A stretch of DNA of 64,000 nt from assembly GCF_000276665.1 (NCBI RefSeq), contig NW_004955425.1, positions 19,391,000-19,454,999 of the forward strand, written 5' to 3'. The notes beneath the pieces are model-generated. The model was not told the DNA's origin. It made no database searches and saw only the letters and a program-made list of their open reading frames with translations. The DNA is from Chinchilla lanigera (Eukaryota; Chordata; Mammalia; Rodentia; Chinchillidae). Below, piece after piece: positions 11,434 through 22,944 of the stretch (its first letter is position 1; each line of letters opens with the position of its first letter). A program made the position numbers and the translations under genes.

Positions 11434-12086
11434 AGGTCTTACTAATTTGTAAAGGTACAAAATATTCTTTACCAACATGCAGAAAAAGTGTTGTTCAGAA
11501 AAACAGTTGTCTGTAAAAGATTCCCTTTATTTAAATCTACTTAGCAAGATATTCTCTTGACCTTGCATCCCAGCCAGAAGTATTGTGTCATAGGTGACAT
11601 CTGAAAGTTTCACCATTACGAATAATTATCACAAACCAAATAATTGTAACAAACCTTTCTGTTAAAGGCAAAATGACACTGAGTTTTCTCTACAAACTGA
11701 TGAAAGTAGTTACCGTTGACCCACCTTTTCACCTAGGACTAGGTGACGATGATAACAGGTCTACAAATCACTTGGCAATCTGGATTTCTCAAGCTTTCCC
11801 TGCCCTTTTCTCCAAGTTGCCATTAGCAAGCAATGACCATCAGTGGAGAGTTTAACCTACATAGAGCTCAGTTCAGTCATTCAGCACAGCTCTATAACTC
11901 CACACTTTAAAAGACTCTCTTGTTGTTGGATCACAGCCAGAACAAAATTAAAGCATTTCCTATTCAATTTTGCCAACTGCAAGAACTCATTCACTTAAAC
12001 CTTGATGACAATGAGTTGATTCAATTGCCATTCAAGAAGCAGTTATGTAAAATGTTTCCTGTTAGCAGTCCACACTAAGGTTTCCC
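11434..12086. other. Unassigned non-coding sequence
   Basis: One 60-codon frame (11673-11855) without recognisable features. No named repeat. Confidence 0.45.
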
Positions 12087-12160
12087 CCTCTCTCTTTCTC
12101 TCTCAGCCTCTCTCTCTCTCCCTCTCTTTCTCTCTCTCTCTGTCTCTCTCTTTCTCTCTT
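12087..12160. repeat. Imperfect (CT)n tract
   Basis: Polypyrimidine tract of CTCT and TTTC units. The minus-strand Arg-Glu-rich frame 12103-12300 is its translation and not a gene. Confidence 0.95.
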
Positions 12161-14242
12161 CTAAAAGATTTAGAAAAAACTATATCCTGAGAAACTGGCT
12201 CTCTTGGTAGTCCCATTAAGACAAAGGTCACTGGGCTCCAATAGGTACTATTAAATATCATGTTCATACCACTACATTCCTGAGCGTACATGATCAGCAA
12301 GGTCTATCAACCTTCTCAACCACTCTGATTCCACTTGCCCATAGCTCTGTTTATAAATTCCTCTTTGTGGCTTTTATTTTAATATAGTCAAAAGGTTTTT
12401 CCCCATCATCAGATTTATTTATTTGTTTTTAGTCTTTATCAAGTTAATTATCCTAAACAGATTAGCAGCCAGACTAACAGATCAAAACACCTAAACTCCC
12501 ACAAGTTCATTTAAAATACCAATGACGTTATAGGTATAATTCTGAAGGATGTTTTTAATTATTCCCTTCCTCCACCACTCATTGCATCAGCTAAAGCAAT
12601 AATACATTTTTCAAAGGAAATTAATGAGTAAATAAAGACTGAGTAAATTATTCTAATATAGATGTTCTAGGATATAACTCAAAAGTTACAGCCGTCTGGT
12701 AATGCATCCCTTAAAGAACATACAGTAGGTCAGGAACTAGGAACCGACTGGAGAAAGTGAAGCCATTAATCACTTACAGAGAGCTGGTCATAGTGTTTAT
12801 CAAAGATCTGTGTCACCCACAGGTCAGAACACAGTGAACTGATGTTAGGTGATTCATGTCTAAACAATTTTGTTTTAATAATTATGTGTTTAGAACTTAC
12901 AACAACTTAATAATAAAAGGTATCTATTACTATTAGTGAAATTATTATAATTATATGTCTCTATAATCTAATTCTTAAGAAAACTACTAATCTTTGGATG
13001 GCAAATAGGTTTCAGTGTGCATGCCAACCCTCACAGAGAATTAGTAGATGCCCAGAGAGCTATGTTGAGACAGAAGCTGAAGATGTGTCTCAATTCAGCT
13101 GGAAAATAAATGCTTTTATCAATTAGAACAACTAATGTAAGCTTGGATAGCATAGCTTACATATTTGCCTGCTGTGTGCCACCAAACTTTAAATTTCTCT
13201 AAGAGAGAAAATATGAATGTGCATATATATGTGCATATATGTGCCATTGTGCTTTGTACTTCTTATTATTGATCCTTTGTGCATAAAATCTTAGTTTTTT
13301 TTTTTAAATTAATGCACTGATGGAGAAAAACTAAACCATAGCTGAATACACACTAGACAAAATGCAAGTGTTTTGTGTTCTGGAACCAGCTGTAAAAGAT
13401 TACAGATATAATAGCATCACCTAGTACAAATCACTGAACTATCCCAGGCTAGTACTCATAAGAAGTGAGCAGAATGATCCATAAGTCCTTGTGCAGTTCC
13501 AAAACTATCATTTCATTGTTCCTTTGTTTTTATTTGGAGAAGACATTTATGACCTATGATATCAATATATGTCAATAGATTCATACTTGAAAAATAAATG
13601 GGATCAGGACTAAGCTCTGAAAGTCTAGAAGAACAGAGAAGTTCGATGTCTAAAATAGTTGGAAGTTGTGAAAGTATCAAATAGAATGAGCTGTGATAAT
13701 GCCACAAGGCCACAGAAGATTTTAAATGAGAGCCTGAATCTTGGTTTGCTTTTTAAGGTTGGGCTTTTCAAATCTGACTCTCTTTGTTCTATGACATTTG
13801 TCAGCGGGTACTACTCATCGCCCTCAGGATAATGTTTGAGCTATGAGTTTATACTGGTGATTGGAAAGGGAGGGGAAGTTGAACTGTCATAAATGTTATT
13901 GAAAAAAAGGACAGCATAACCTGGAAGATGAAAAAAGGGTATAATGCTAGTTCTCAGCTGACATTTGACATGAATATGAGTATTTTACAGAGAAGTCATA
14001 AAAATATACAGAGTTACTAACCAGGAAAGCCAGTGAAATGCAATCTAATAAATGTCTTATCAAAGCAAAAAGACACAAAACTCATAATAATAAAGTTTTT
14101 TGTCCATCTGACTATCTAGTCTAAAATCCAAAATAAAACAATATATACTTTAAAAGTATACACAGACAACTGTTTTGTGATATTCATACAGTCAGAAGTG
14201 TGTGGTGTAAAATCACTTAGGATAGACTCTTCAGATGCCTAT
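12161..14242. other. Unassigned AT-rich non-coding sequence
   Basis: Contains a small GTGCATATAT direct repeat near 13218-13243. I see no coding, RNA or nameable repeat signal. Confidence 0.5.
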
Positions 14243-14327
14243 CTCTTTTTTTTTGTATTGGGAATCGAACTCAGGAACTTGGGCTTGCCAGGCAGGTGCT
14301 GTGCCACTGAGATATATCCTTGGCCCC
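14243..14327 (-). mobile_element. ID-type SINE, minus strand
   Basis: Minus-strand reading gives GGGGCCAAGGATATATCTCAGTGGCAC...CTGCCTGGCAAG...GAGTTCGATTCCC and an A tail (T run at 14245-14254 on the plus strand). A and B box positions are preserved with mutations. No clear target duplication. Confidence 0.85.
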
Positions 14328-14680
14328 AGAAGCCAACCTTCTCATGCCCTCAAAAGTCTCAGAAAAGAACATTCAGACAAAGACTAACTAGAAACGCAAC
14401 ATGAAGAAACTTATGGACATAGAAATAGAATAAAGTACAGCAGAAATCTTCCACATAAACACAAAATCATGTTTCACTAACTTAAAAATTGTAGACTTTA
14501 TTTCCCAGTGATGATCTTCCGGGCTTTTGAAGACATCAGCCCTAACCATGAATCTAGAGCTGTCCATTCGCAACTGCCTGTGAAATGCAGATATATTCAT
14601 TATCTAACTTTTGATGGTAGATCTCCACATATTAATCAGCTCTAGCAATTAAAATCCATCAAGTCATACGCATTTAAATT

Positions 14681-14801
14681 TTCATATGATTTTATTTTTG
14701 TTTGTTTTTTTTCTGGTACCGGGAATCAAACTCACAACCTCACGCTTGCCAAGCAGGCACTGCACCGCTGAGCTAAATCCGCAGCCCTTCATATGATTTT
14801 A
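14681..14801 (-). mobile_element. ID-type SINE with target-site duplication, minus strand
   Basis: The body at 14695-14787 reads on the minus strand as GGGCTGCGGATTTAGCTCAGCGGTGC...GAGTTTGATTCCCGGTACC plus an A-rich tail. It is bounded by a perfect 14-bp target duplication, TTCATATGATTTTA, at 14681-14694 and 14788-14801. A perfect duplication and low divergence mean a fairly recent insertion. Confidence 0.93.
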
Positions 14802-15019
14802 AAAACTAATCTCAAACAGGCAAAGTGATAACCACTCGGGAAGCCAATGAGGAGTTGCTCGGAGAGTGTCCTGGCTGCAGCTGTATTGTTCATCACCTAA
14901 GGAGAAGTACCTCATCCTGAGGAGAGTGGACTGATTGAGTTAGAATACTTTCCAACCATATTTCCTTCACTGTTATGGAAATGTCGGTCAATCAGGGTTT
15001 AACCTTAAGAACTTGATTC
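14802..15019. other. Unassigned non-coding sequence
   Basis: Nothing recognised. Confidence 0.5.
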
Positions 15020-15190
15020 TGCATTTCCTCTTGCAAGGAGCCTTTCCTCAGTCCTTCCTGGACACCATTTGCAAACCTCAATCACACTATACTTCACTTG
15101 CTTTGCAGTCTCAGCGCGTAGTACTGCCTAGGACTTTGCTACAATAGGGAACAAAAAGAAAACCTAGTCGATGTTGAATGAGTGAGTAAA
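15020..15190 (+). mobile_element. L2 LINE 3' end
   Basis: 'TTGCAAGGAGCCTTTCCTCAGTCCTTCCTGGACACC', then 'CACTATACTTCACTTGC', then 'GATGTTGAATGAGTGAGT' follow the L2 order '...GAGGCCTTCCCTGACC...' to 'TTGTTGAATGAATGAA'. The region between is partly deleted. Confidence 0.6.
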
Positions 15191-17140
15191 ACCTTGAATG
15201 TATTATGTCAAACCTTTGCAGAACAGCAGTACCCCACTTTCATTCAATGAATGGATTAGAAATTCTAAAGCATTTGCCTTCAATGTAAAATTCCCTAAGG
15301 ATCCTATATCAAAATACTAGTTGACTTGTTTTAAGTTTAAAATACATTTCAATTTTCATACTGGTTTCTGTCTCTGTCTCTATTTCTCTGTCTTTCTCTA
15401 CCACACCCTCATTTTAAAATTTACATTGCCCATTTATTTCCACAAGGTGCAGAATTAAGACTCAGGAATACCCATAAAGAAGGCCTGATTTGGACAATAA
15501 ATAATCATAGAAATTATATACTACGTCAGTGTCTTCCTCAGCCATAAATAAAGTAACTGAAATAACTGATCTGAGAAGTTTTTCTTTCTAGTTCTATGAT
15601 TTTCCAACATTACAATTACTTGGTCTGCAACTGTAGGGAAACCACATTAATTTGAAATATTGGAATTTTAGAATGGGTCCAAAAGTTGGCTAACATAATC
15701 AAACCTCTTAGATTGTTCTCCCTTTCTTTATTCCCTCCTTTAAATAGAAGACTGGATAAATAAATTCACCACATAATGAAAAAGGTTGAGGCCACTTCTA
15801 CTCTTCTAAGAATACAAAGTGATCTTTAAGTGCTTTAAAGTATCTATTTACTTACAAACACTATAACTGCAGTATATATACTGCACTGTTCAAACAAGTA
15901 TTTTGATGAGGTAATTAGAGATCATCCTTATCTATTAATTAAAACTCCACAAGGCAGTGTCTGAGTAGTTATAATAGTCACTGTTATTATATGTGGTTAA
16001 AAGGATTAAAATGACTCTCCACCAACTTAATTAGTTTTCCTTCCAACTCATTCAAATTAGAAATGTTTGGCTATGTTTGTTTTAAATGGACTTGTACTAG
16101 AAAAAGTAGCTGCCTTAAATAAATTACAATAACTTTAATAGATTGTTTATTAGATACAAATGCCAATATTATAATAAAAATAGCATTAGTCATGCCACCC
16201 TTATTTCTCAGAGGGGAGGGATTGTTCAGTAAATCAGGGTACTTGTCATGATTTAAGTCATTCTGTACAAGTTCACTCACAAAAGTGTTTCATGTGGTTG
16301 AAACATTCTGTCTGTAATGAATGAATAAAATGTTTCAAAGCAATACTCATGTACTGAGGATTAACATAGTAGGCTCCATGTATAAAGAATAATAATTTAA
16401 TTTTCATTTATAATTTAACTTTTAGATTTGCAATTGAGTACTCATATAGGCAAATATAATATTAAGTTTGATAACACAACTGACAAAATAGAGATTTGAA
16501 AAGCAATCTATGTGACTAAGAGGTAGGAGAGACCTCTGCTCCAGGTGGGAGGAAGGAAGTCAACTTTGATTACCATATGCCCAGCGATTCTGGAGAGCTC
16601 CTCATGTGCTTCTTTCTTAATTTATGTATCAGTCACCCAAATAATACATATCATGGGGATGAAGAGTACATTTAAGATATAATCAGATGGAAAGAATAAT
16701 GATAAAAAGGAGAAACTGTTTGTTAACAATAGAAGGAAAAAATAAGGAATAGTTATGAAGAATTAGGAAGGAACTAATCTGAAAGTTTCATTGAGAGGCC
16801 ACACATAGAGAAATAGAAGCAGAACCACCTGGTGATAAAAGCAAATAACCCAAGTGGAAAGCAAATGTGGAGAAAATTTGTTTAAATATGAATTAGTCCA
16901 TATAGCTATGTAAATGCAAGGCAAGTACTTAACTAGCTTTGCTGCTTAAGGGCTGCATGTGAGCACCATGACATATGAACATATAAAGTGCCGTGTGATT
17001 GGAGAGATTTCAGAAATCATAGTAGACCCAATTGGTAGCCAGAGGTGAAGTAAGATGACTGTTTTGTTTTTATTTGACTTAGAATTTTTATGCTGTCACT
17101 AAAAGCATCAGAGACCTGGCAAATTGCTGCTTAGGACTCA
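15191..17140. other. Unassigned AT-rich non-coding sequence
   Basis: Includes a small CT/TCTG tract at 15367-15400 and the palindrome at 15868. No coding or RNA signal and no repeat I can name. Confidence 0.5.
15868..15885. repeat. 18-bp perfect palindrome
   Basis: TGCAGTATATATACTGCA equals its own reverse complement. Short and AT-centred; it may be chance. Confidence 0.95.
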
Positions 17141-18220
17141 TTTTACAGCAGCCCAATGGGGAAAGGAGAAGCCAGTCACTCTATGTGAGAAGTGAAGAGA
17201 ACCAGCATGCCTGTCCACAGCGGTCTTCCCTAGGAAATGTTCACGTCTAGTCCAAACCAAGAGGTGCACACGGTTAAGGGGCAAGTTGAGCTCCTACTCA
17301 CCGCTTATTGGTAGCAGTAGTTAATACTATTAATAGCACAGGACCTTATGAAAAAGAGGATGGTCAAATCTGGAGCAGCATGTCTACAAATGACCAGATA
17401 TTCCTCTCACAGGTGAAAGAGACTAAGATGAGATTCCCATGTGGCACCTGTGCCCCAGGCACAGTCAGAGGTCCAAAGACCAATACTCTGTGCAACCAGA
17501 GGACATGGGTACCAACTAGCACAGAAACAGAAAGAGAGGGTTATGCTGGCTGGTGGAGGAACTGAAACTTACTCCAATAACTGGCACTGTGAATTCACAA
17601 ATGAAAAAACAAAGTCCAAGGGGCTTAACAGTCTTGGGATCCCAGGTGATTAACAGTTACAATTCAAACCACAAAGCACCAGAGGCACCTCCAAACCACC
17701 TGAACACTCCGCGAACTGCCTGCTTCTTTGTGAATCAAAGTAGGAGAACCAAAGGACAGAAAATGTGAGACATTTCTAATAAACACGTGTCTGCTTCTCA
17801 AGTGTGCACTGCATTTCGTGAATCACTGCTCATAGATGGTGAGATTTAACCATAAAATAGAGCTCTTTGTGAGGAGAAAGCAGACTTCTGAGGATGTGTG
17901 GAAACAAAGTGACCACAGCAGTGCATACAGATCCCATTAAGGAGACAGCAAAGGTGGTCTTGAAAGTGGGGAGATGGCCTTCATCAGTGGTGTCCCAGGA
18001 GATGAAGAGAAGAAGCAGTCAGGAAAGGATGGACTCAGAGAAGGAGCACGCCCTTTGGCTTCTGCCAGGTCTCCAAGCAATTTCTCCTCTCCCTTCCCAT
18101 TACACAGATCACTCTAGAATGGTGATTTGGTGGGAAAGGGAGGACAGTATTTATCAATATTTTGATTTAAAAGCAGAACCTAAAATATTCTGGTTTTTAC
18201 TAGTGGGGAATGAAGATTAG
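17141..18220 (+). other. Frame-rich, less AT-rich block of unknown nature
   Basis: Visibly less AT-rich than its surroundings. It carries several overlapping plus-strand frames (17308-17565, 17441-17653, 17553-17768, 17894-18220, the last 108 codons). The frames overlap one another and none contains a recognisable domain, signal peptide or low-complexity pattern. An AATAAA lies near 17778. It could be an untranslated exon, a long non-coding RNA or a degraded repeat. I cannot assign a function. Confidence 0.3.
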
Positions 18221-19182
18221 GAGAACACCTTTCTGTTGATAAATAATTGATAACAAAACAGACACTTATACTGAAGAAAAGTAACACCTCAATTATAACA
18301 GATTCTGGATCAAGAAAGTCTCCTTTTTCCCTTGTCAGAAAATACCAAGCTTGCGTAGTTAGTTAAGTAATATTTATAGCTGTCATTGGTTTAAATTTAG
18401 ATGTAAATTTTTCTAATTAATTTCTTCTACATAAACATTTACTGTTCACCCTGAATTAAGGTTTTTTTTCTTAAATTTAGTTCCTACCACTATCCTTGCT
18501 CTTTTCTGCATATTTTTTTTACATAGTATACATTAGGCAATTTAAATATAGTGTATGGTTCTGTTCCCTGGTTATTCTTAGTCAATTACCTGGGTGAAAG
18601 TAGTGTATACTTCTCTTGCTGCAGCTTAACGCTGGTCATTTACTGGGTAACAGACTAGCTGTTATTGATTGGTGAAAGCGTGTAAAATTAATGACTGGGA
18701 AAGCCACTTAGGCATGTAGTGTTCAGTGAAATGCCCAGAGTTCCTTGGATCTTGCTTGCACATTATTGTCTTTGTGTCACTTGCTTTTACATATATGCAG
18801 CATTCTTTGTTTAAATCTTGGGAATTTGGTTCAAGTAAAGGTTTTTATTTCATCTCTGTGATTGGCTAGTCCTCTGTGGAATCTTCAGAGAGATTTATAT
18901 TGAGGAATCAGTCAGTAGCCTAAGAGGTATGAAGAAATTGTTTCATGAATCAAACCATGTGTGTCAGTGGAAACATTTTCATGCTGTTCCTTTTCATTAC
19001 ATTACAGAGGTGATGATTTACAGTGCAATTCTTCCCTCTCTCTGGTAGCAGAACGGGAACTAAATTGATATTCTCTCACAAACACTTGTTTGCAGTATTT
19101 GTTTAAAGGTAACTCTCTACAAGGGTCCTAGCTTCTTGAAGATTCAGATTTCTTTTTTGTAATTGCTATGTTTGTCTCAAAA
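18221..19182. other. Unassigned AT-rich non-coding sequence
   Basis: Nothing recognised. Confidence 0.5.
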
Positions 19183-19350
19183 CTGCTATGGATTGAATAT
19201 GATTTGAGTGTCACCTAAGGTTTCACAGGCTGAAATGTAGTCCCTGCTGTGAGGTATTAAGAGGTAGACAGTGAATCCTCTTTTGGTCTTTAGAGGTGGG
19301 GCCGTTGGAAGGTAATTAAGACAATATAAAGTCATCATGGTGGAGCTCGC
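19183..19350 (+). mobile_element. MaLR LTR 5' part
   Basis: 'TATGGATTGAATATGATTTGAGTGTCACC', 'GAAATGTAGTCCC', 'GGTATTAAGAGGTAGACAGTG' and 'AGAGGTGGGGCCGTTGGAAGGTAATTAAG' is the 5' half of a MaLR LTR. It stops where an L1 3' end begins, so either the L1 inserted here or the LTR was truncated. Confidence 0.65.
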
Positions 19351-19352
19351 AG

Positions 19353-20255
19353 ATTAAATTTAAAATATAAAAGTAGAACTGTTATATGATCAGGCAATCC
19401 TACTTCTGGCCACTTATCAAAAGGAAATTAAATCAGTATCTCTGAGATATTTCTACATGCCTAAGTTCACTATAGCTCTATTCCTAGTAGCCAAAATATG
19501 AAATTAATGTATGTATCCTTTCACACTTGAGTGGCAAATAGATTTTCAGAATTATATATGAATAAGGATATATACACATACCTACACACAATGGAATATT
19601 ACATGATTTTTAAAAAATAAGAAATGTTACCATGTACAAGCAATTTGAATCAGAGGACATTAAGTGAAGTAAGTTAAGCACAGAAAGATAAATATTGCAT
19701 GATTTCACTTAAATGTGGAATCTAAAAAATCAAACTAATAGAAGCAGAGAACATAATTTTGTTGTCAAGGCCTGCAGGGTAATGGGAATAGGGAATTGTT
19801 AATCAAAAGGCATGAAGTTTCAGATCAGCAAAACAAGTTTTGGAGATATAATGTACAATATAGGACTATAGTTCAGTGGGGGTCAATTTACAGCACATGT
19901 GTCAAGTGGGGCATGCAGAGCCCTTTCTGTCAGTATGTGGGCCAAATGTATGAGTTGTTTTTTCTAAACTAAAACCTCAGTACTCAGACTTAATTGCAAT
20001 GTTGGCACTTTGCAATAAATACATGGGTTTGGAGATGCAGTTTGGGCACTCAGTCTCTAAAAGATTTGCTATCACTGATGTAGTTAATAGCAGTGTAATA
20101 TATGCTTGAAATTGGCTACGAAAGCAAACCTTAAGTGCTATTGCCACACACGCATAAAATTGTAACTAAGTAAGATGATGTACACATGTGATTGTGGTAA
20201 TCATTTGACAGCGTAAGCATATCAAAGTACAGCACCACAGTGTACATCATAAATG
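19353..20255 (+). mobile_element. L1 3' end and 3' UTR, interrupted by a hAT element
   Basis: Starts with the end of ORF2, with stops: 'TAGAACTGTTATATGATCAGGC', '...ACACAATGGAATATTACATG', 'GAGGACATTAAGTGAAGTAAG', 'ATTGCATGATTTCACTTAAATGTGGAATC'. It continues through the L1M-type 3' UTR to 'CACCACAGTGTACATCATAAATGACC'. The sequence breaks at 19873 and resumes at 20078 exactly where the L1 consensus continues (...GACTATAGTT / TAGTTAATA...), with a 204-bp hAT element between. Confidence 0.85.
19874..20077. mobile_element. Non-autonomous hAT element (204 bp) nested in L1
   Basis: The termini are CAGTGGGGGTCAA and, on the other strand, CAGTGATAGCAAA (first five bases identical, 8 of 13 overall). 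It is flanked by 8-bp target duplications, CTATAGTT (19866-19873) and ATGTAGTT (20078-20085), six of eight identical. Eight-base duplications and CAGTG termini are typical of hAT elements. Minus-strand reading (GAGACTGAGTGCCCAAACTGC...TGAGGTTTTAGTTTAGAAAAAAC) resembles, from memory, a hAT MITE family with CAGTGATGGCGAACC termini seen in several tetrapods. There is no transposase. Confidence 0.8.
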
Positions 20256-20671
20256 ACCTTATTTTTTGTCAGTTAAATCTTAATAAGGTTGGAAAAAAGA
20301 AAGAATTTTATTTTGCAAATGTTAATTGTGTGATTCTCATTCTTAGCAGGAGAAAAACATGTATTTTGGAATTTTATTTTTTGGGCTCCTCCAATCCAAC
20401 CCTTAGTAGATCTTTAGTCCCAAAAGAACTCACCGAATAGCCATTTGCAGTCTCTGTACTGAGGTGGTATTAGGACTCTTACAAATCTTGTTATAGAGTC
20501 AAGAGTGGCTTGGTAGTACCTTTGGTCTCAAGTACTTGGTTTTTTTATTCTCTGAATATAATATACAATATGATATAAAGAGTAGTAACTACTTAACTTT
20601 CAGAATAGCTTGTTCACAAGCAGCAGAATCTCATAGCATCTTTGGCTTCAAAGAGTGAGATTTAGTTTAGT
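20256..20671. other. Unassigned AT-rich non-coding sequence
   Basis: One 66-codon chance frame (20240-20440). No nameable repeat. Confidence 0.45.
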
Positions 20672-21085
20672 AGTTCATGTATTGGTCGGCTTTCCTGTTG
20701 CTGGGAAAAGAAAAATACAGTACCTGACACCTTCAGTTTAAAGGAAGAAAGGTTTATTTGGATCATTGTTTCAGAGGATCCAGTCCATGGTCTACTGGCT
20801 GCAAAGTAGAAGCATTACGGTAGAAGGGCTTGCTAGCGGAACACTGTGTACCTCGTGGTGGCCAGAAACAAGCACAGGGAAAGAGCACCAGGGAGAGAAA
20901 CATCCTCCAAAGGCACCCCCCCCAGTGACTCACGGCCCAGTGGGCCCCCTCCCACGGCACATTCAGCTAAGCATGTCAACAGATTCATCCAATTTTTTCT
21001 CCAGGAGTCTCTTAATCCAGGCAAACTGCCAATTAAGATTAACTGGCACACTCATCTGACATGGAATATTTTCATTCCCCACAAC
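20672..21085 (-). mobile_element. MaLR-type LTR, antisense
   Basis: 'GTATTGGTCGGCTTTCCTGTTGCTG', 'AAAGGAAGAAAGGTTTATTTGGATCATTGTTTCAGAGGATCCAGTCCATGG', '...CTCGTGGTGGCCAGAAAC', 'CCCCCAGTGACTCA' and so on is the antisense MaLR LTR layout, including the antisense polyadenylation region. All four overlapping frames (20763-21127, both strands) lie inside it and are not genes. Confidence 0.7.
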
Positions 21086-21494
21086 CACAGTGAGCTGGGT
21101 TCTGGGTACTTCTCAAAGCATGCCTAGCTAGTCAGTGATTTCAGCTTTGCCTAACATTTTTATGTTTTTGTTCTATTTCTACTCCATGGAGAAGTTAGTT
21201 TTTGAAAGCAGAAATGAGCTTTTGTGTTTTCTCCCTTATGACTTATATGTTCTATATTTGAAATGAAGTGTTTCTGTCAAAGTGTGAAGTTACCCTTATA
21301 TATTGACTAGAAGTCTTTTTAGGATGGTGTCTATCATTTCAAATAACATCAAAGCAGAAATAAAGTTATATAGGAAACATGGTGACCAGCCATATTGTAA
21401 ATGCACATATTGAATATCTTAATTTATCTCAACCAAATACTCAGTGATCATCTGCAATATAGAAGTGATATAAAAGTTAAAAAAGACTTTTTAA

Positions 21495-21650
21495 CTGCTG
21501 CACTTAAATGCTAACTGTGTTGCTTGATCTTTGGCAAGTTACTTTAATTTAGAGTGCTTTAATTTCTTCATTAATGAAATGAAACCTGAAAAGTTTATTG
21601 TGAAAAATGTATCAGGATAATGAGAAATACTTATATGAATGTGTGCTCTA
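21495..21650 (+). mobile_element. MIR SINE, plus strand
   Basis: 'CTAACTGTGTTGCTTGATCTTTGGCAAGTTACTTTAATTTAGAG', 'TTAATTTCTTCATTAATGAAATGAAACC' and 'GAAAAATGTATCAGGATAATGAGAAA' match the MIR core and 3' half in order. Confidence 0.65.
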
Positions 21651-21708
21651 ATAACATATATATTTAAATGATTTTTCTTATTTATTTACCATAGTATAAA
21701 GTGGCACC

Positions 21709-21851
21709 AGAGAGCTGTATAAGAAAAGACAGCTCATAAATCCAAACTGCATGCCTTATTTGTTAAATCCAAAGAGTAGTTAAACAGGCAAGTCATTTAA
21801 AGATAAAAGGTTTATTTAGCTCATAGTTTTGGAGGCTGGAAGTTCAAGTGA
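21709..21851 (-). repeat. Inverted-repeat arm B (copy of MaLR/Tigger junction)
   Basis: Its reverse complement matches 22491-22646 over about 140 bp with roughly 15 substitutions, spanning both the LTR 3' part (CCTCCAAAACTATGAGCT...) and the left end of the Tigger-like element (GACTTGCCTGTTTAAC...). It lacks 15 bp at the junction, between two TTTA motifs. It has lost CpGs that arm A keeps. Confidence 0.85.
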
Positions 21852-22490
21852 TATAAAAGAAGTTTATATACATATTTTGCATGCATGAATTTTATTTTGA
21901 GTCATGAAGGGAATAAATGTGATACAATCAGAGAATGATAAGGCCATTGTGCTACATTATTCCAGGTAGTATTTTGTTAATTCCAAAATGTATCAAGAAT
22001 TCACATATGACATAGTTCATTAAGAACGAGAATAATTCAGACAAATATCTTGGAGAGAGGAGATGTGAGCCATAACGGAAGTGACAGATGAAGAGAAAGG
22101 ACCTCTCACTCCAAGGAAACAATACAAGGAAATTAAGGGGTAGAGATGAGTGTGGACTTGTGAGCATACTGAGGAAAAAGGCAGAAGATGTGGAATCAAA
22201 ATGAGGGAACCGTGACAGATCAGCATAGATGTCTAAAAGGCAAGCAGAGTGCTTTAGACTTTAAGCACATGTTTTTCAATAAGGATCTTGCCATGGTTTG
22301 GGTATGGATTGTGTGTGTCTTCCAAATGTTCACATACTACAAGCATAGTCCCTAGGGTGGCAGTTTTGAGAGGTAGTGGTACCTTTAAGAGGTAAAGCCT
22401 AGCGGAAAATGATTTGGGTAGTGGGGGTGTCACCTGGGAAGGGACTGATGCAGCTCTGGTAGAATGCTGGTAAGATCATAGTTCTGAAGT

Positions 22491-22646
22491 TCACTGAAAC
22501 TTTCAGCCTCCAAAACTATGAGCTAGATAAACCTTTTATCTTTAGACGTTCCTTGTTTAACGACTTGCCTGTTTAACCACTCTTCGGATTTAACAAATAA
22601 GGTGCGCCATTCGGAGTTATGAGCTGTCTTTTTTATACAGCTCTCT
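22491..22646 (+). repeat. Inverted-repeat arm A
   Basis: Partner of 21709-21851. The loop between the arms is 639 bp. It spans the boundary between LTR and Tigger-like sequence at 22544/22545. Confidence 0.85.
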
Positions 22647-22944
22647 ACATATTATTTACGGAGCCTCAATGTATTTTTTTTGTACAGCACACCTTGTTGA
22701 TATAGTACTGTAATTTTTGCTGATTGTACTGTACAGTACAGTACTGCAGTTTTCTGTTCTGTTATAATCATAGTACTACCTGTAAGAGTTATGCATAAAG
22801 GCAAAGTCATCAAGCTGGAGTTTCCTTTGACCCTTTCTGTATTCTGAATATTTTAATGAACTATACATAATTCCTCATTTAGTGACCAAGTCGTTTAACT
22901 CTCTGGTTGCAGGGACGTAACTCAGCTGTTAAATGAGGAATACT
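22545..22944. mobile_element. Tc1/mariner-type (Tigger-like) element, 400 bp
   Basis: It interrupts the MaLR LTR and is bordered by TA dinucleotides (22543-22544 and 22945-22946), as expected for this superfamily. The ends are related inverted repeats: GTTCCTTGTTTAAC at the left and, on the other strand, ATTCCTCATTTAAC at the right (10 of 14). TTTAACGAC-like motifs recur near both ends. A GTACTGTACAGTAC palindrome lies near 22730. No transposase frame. Subfamily not identified. Confidence 0.65.

Noticed and set aside
12103..12300. Arg/Glu-rich frame (and a similar one at 48822-49166)
   Set aside because: Translations of polypyrimidine simple repeats.
20763..21127. Cluster of four frames on both strands
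   Set aside because: All lie within an antisense MaLR LTR.
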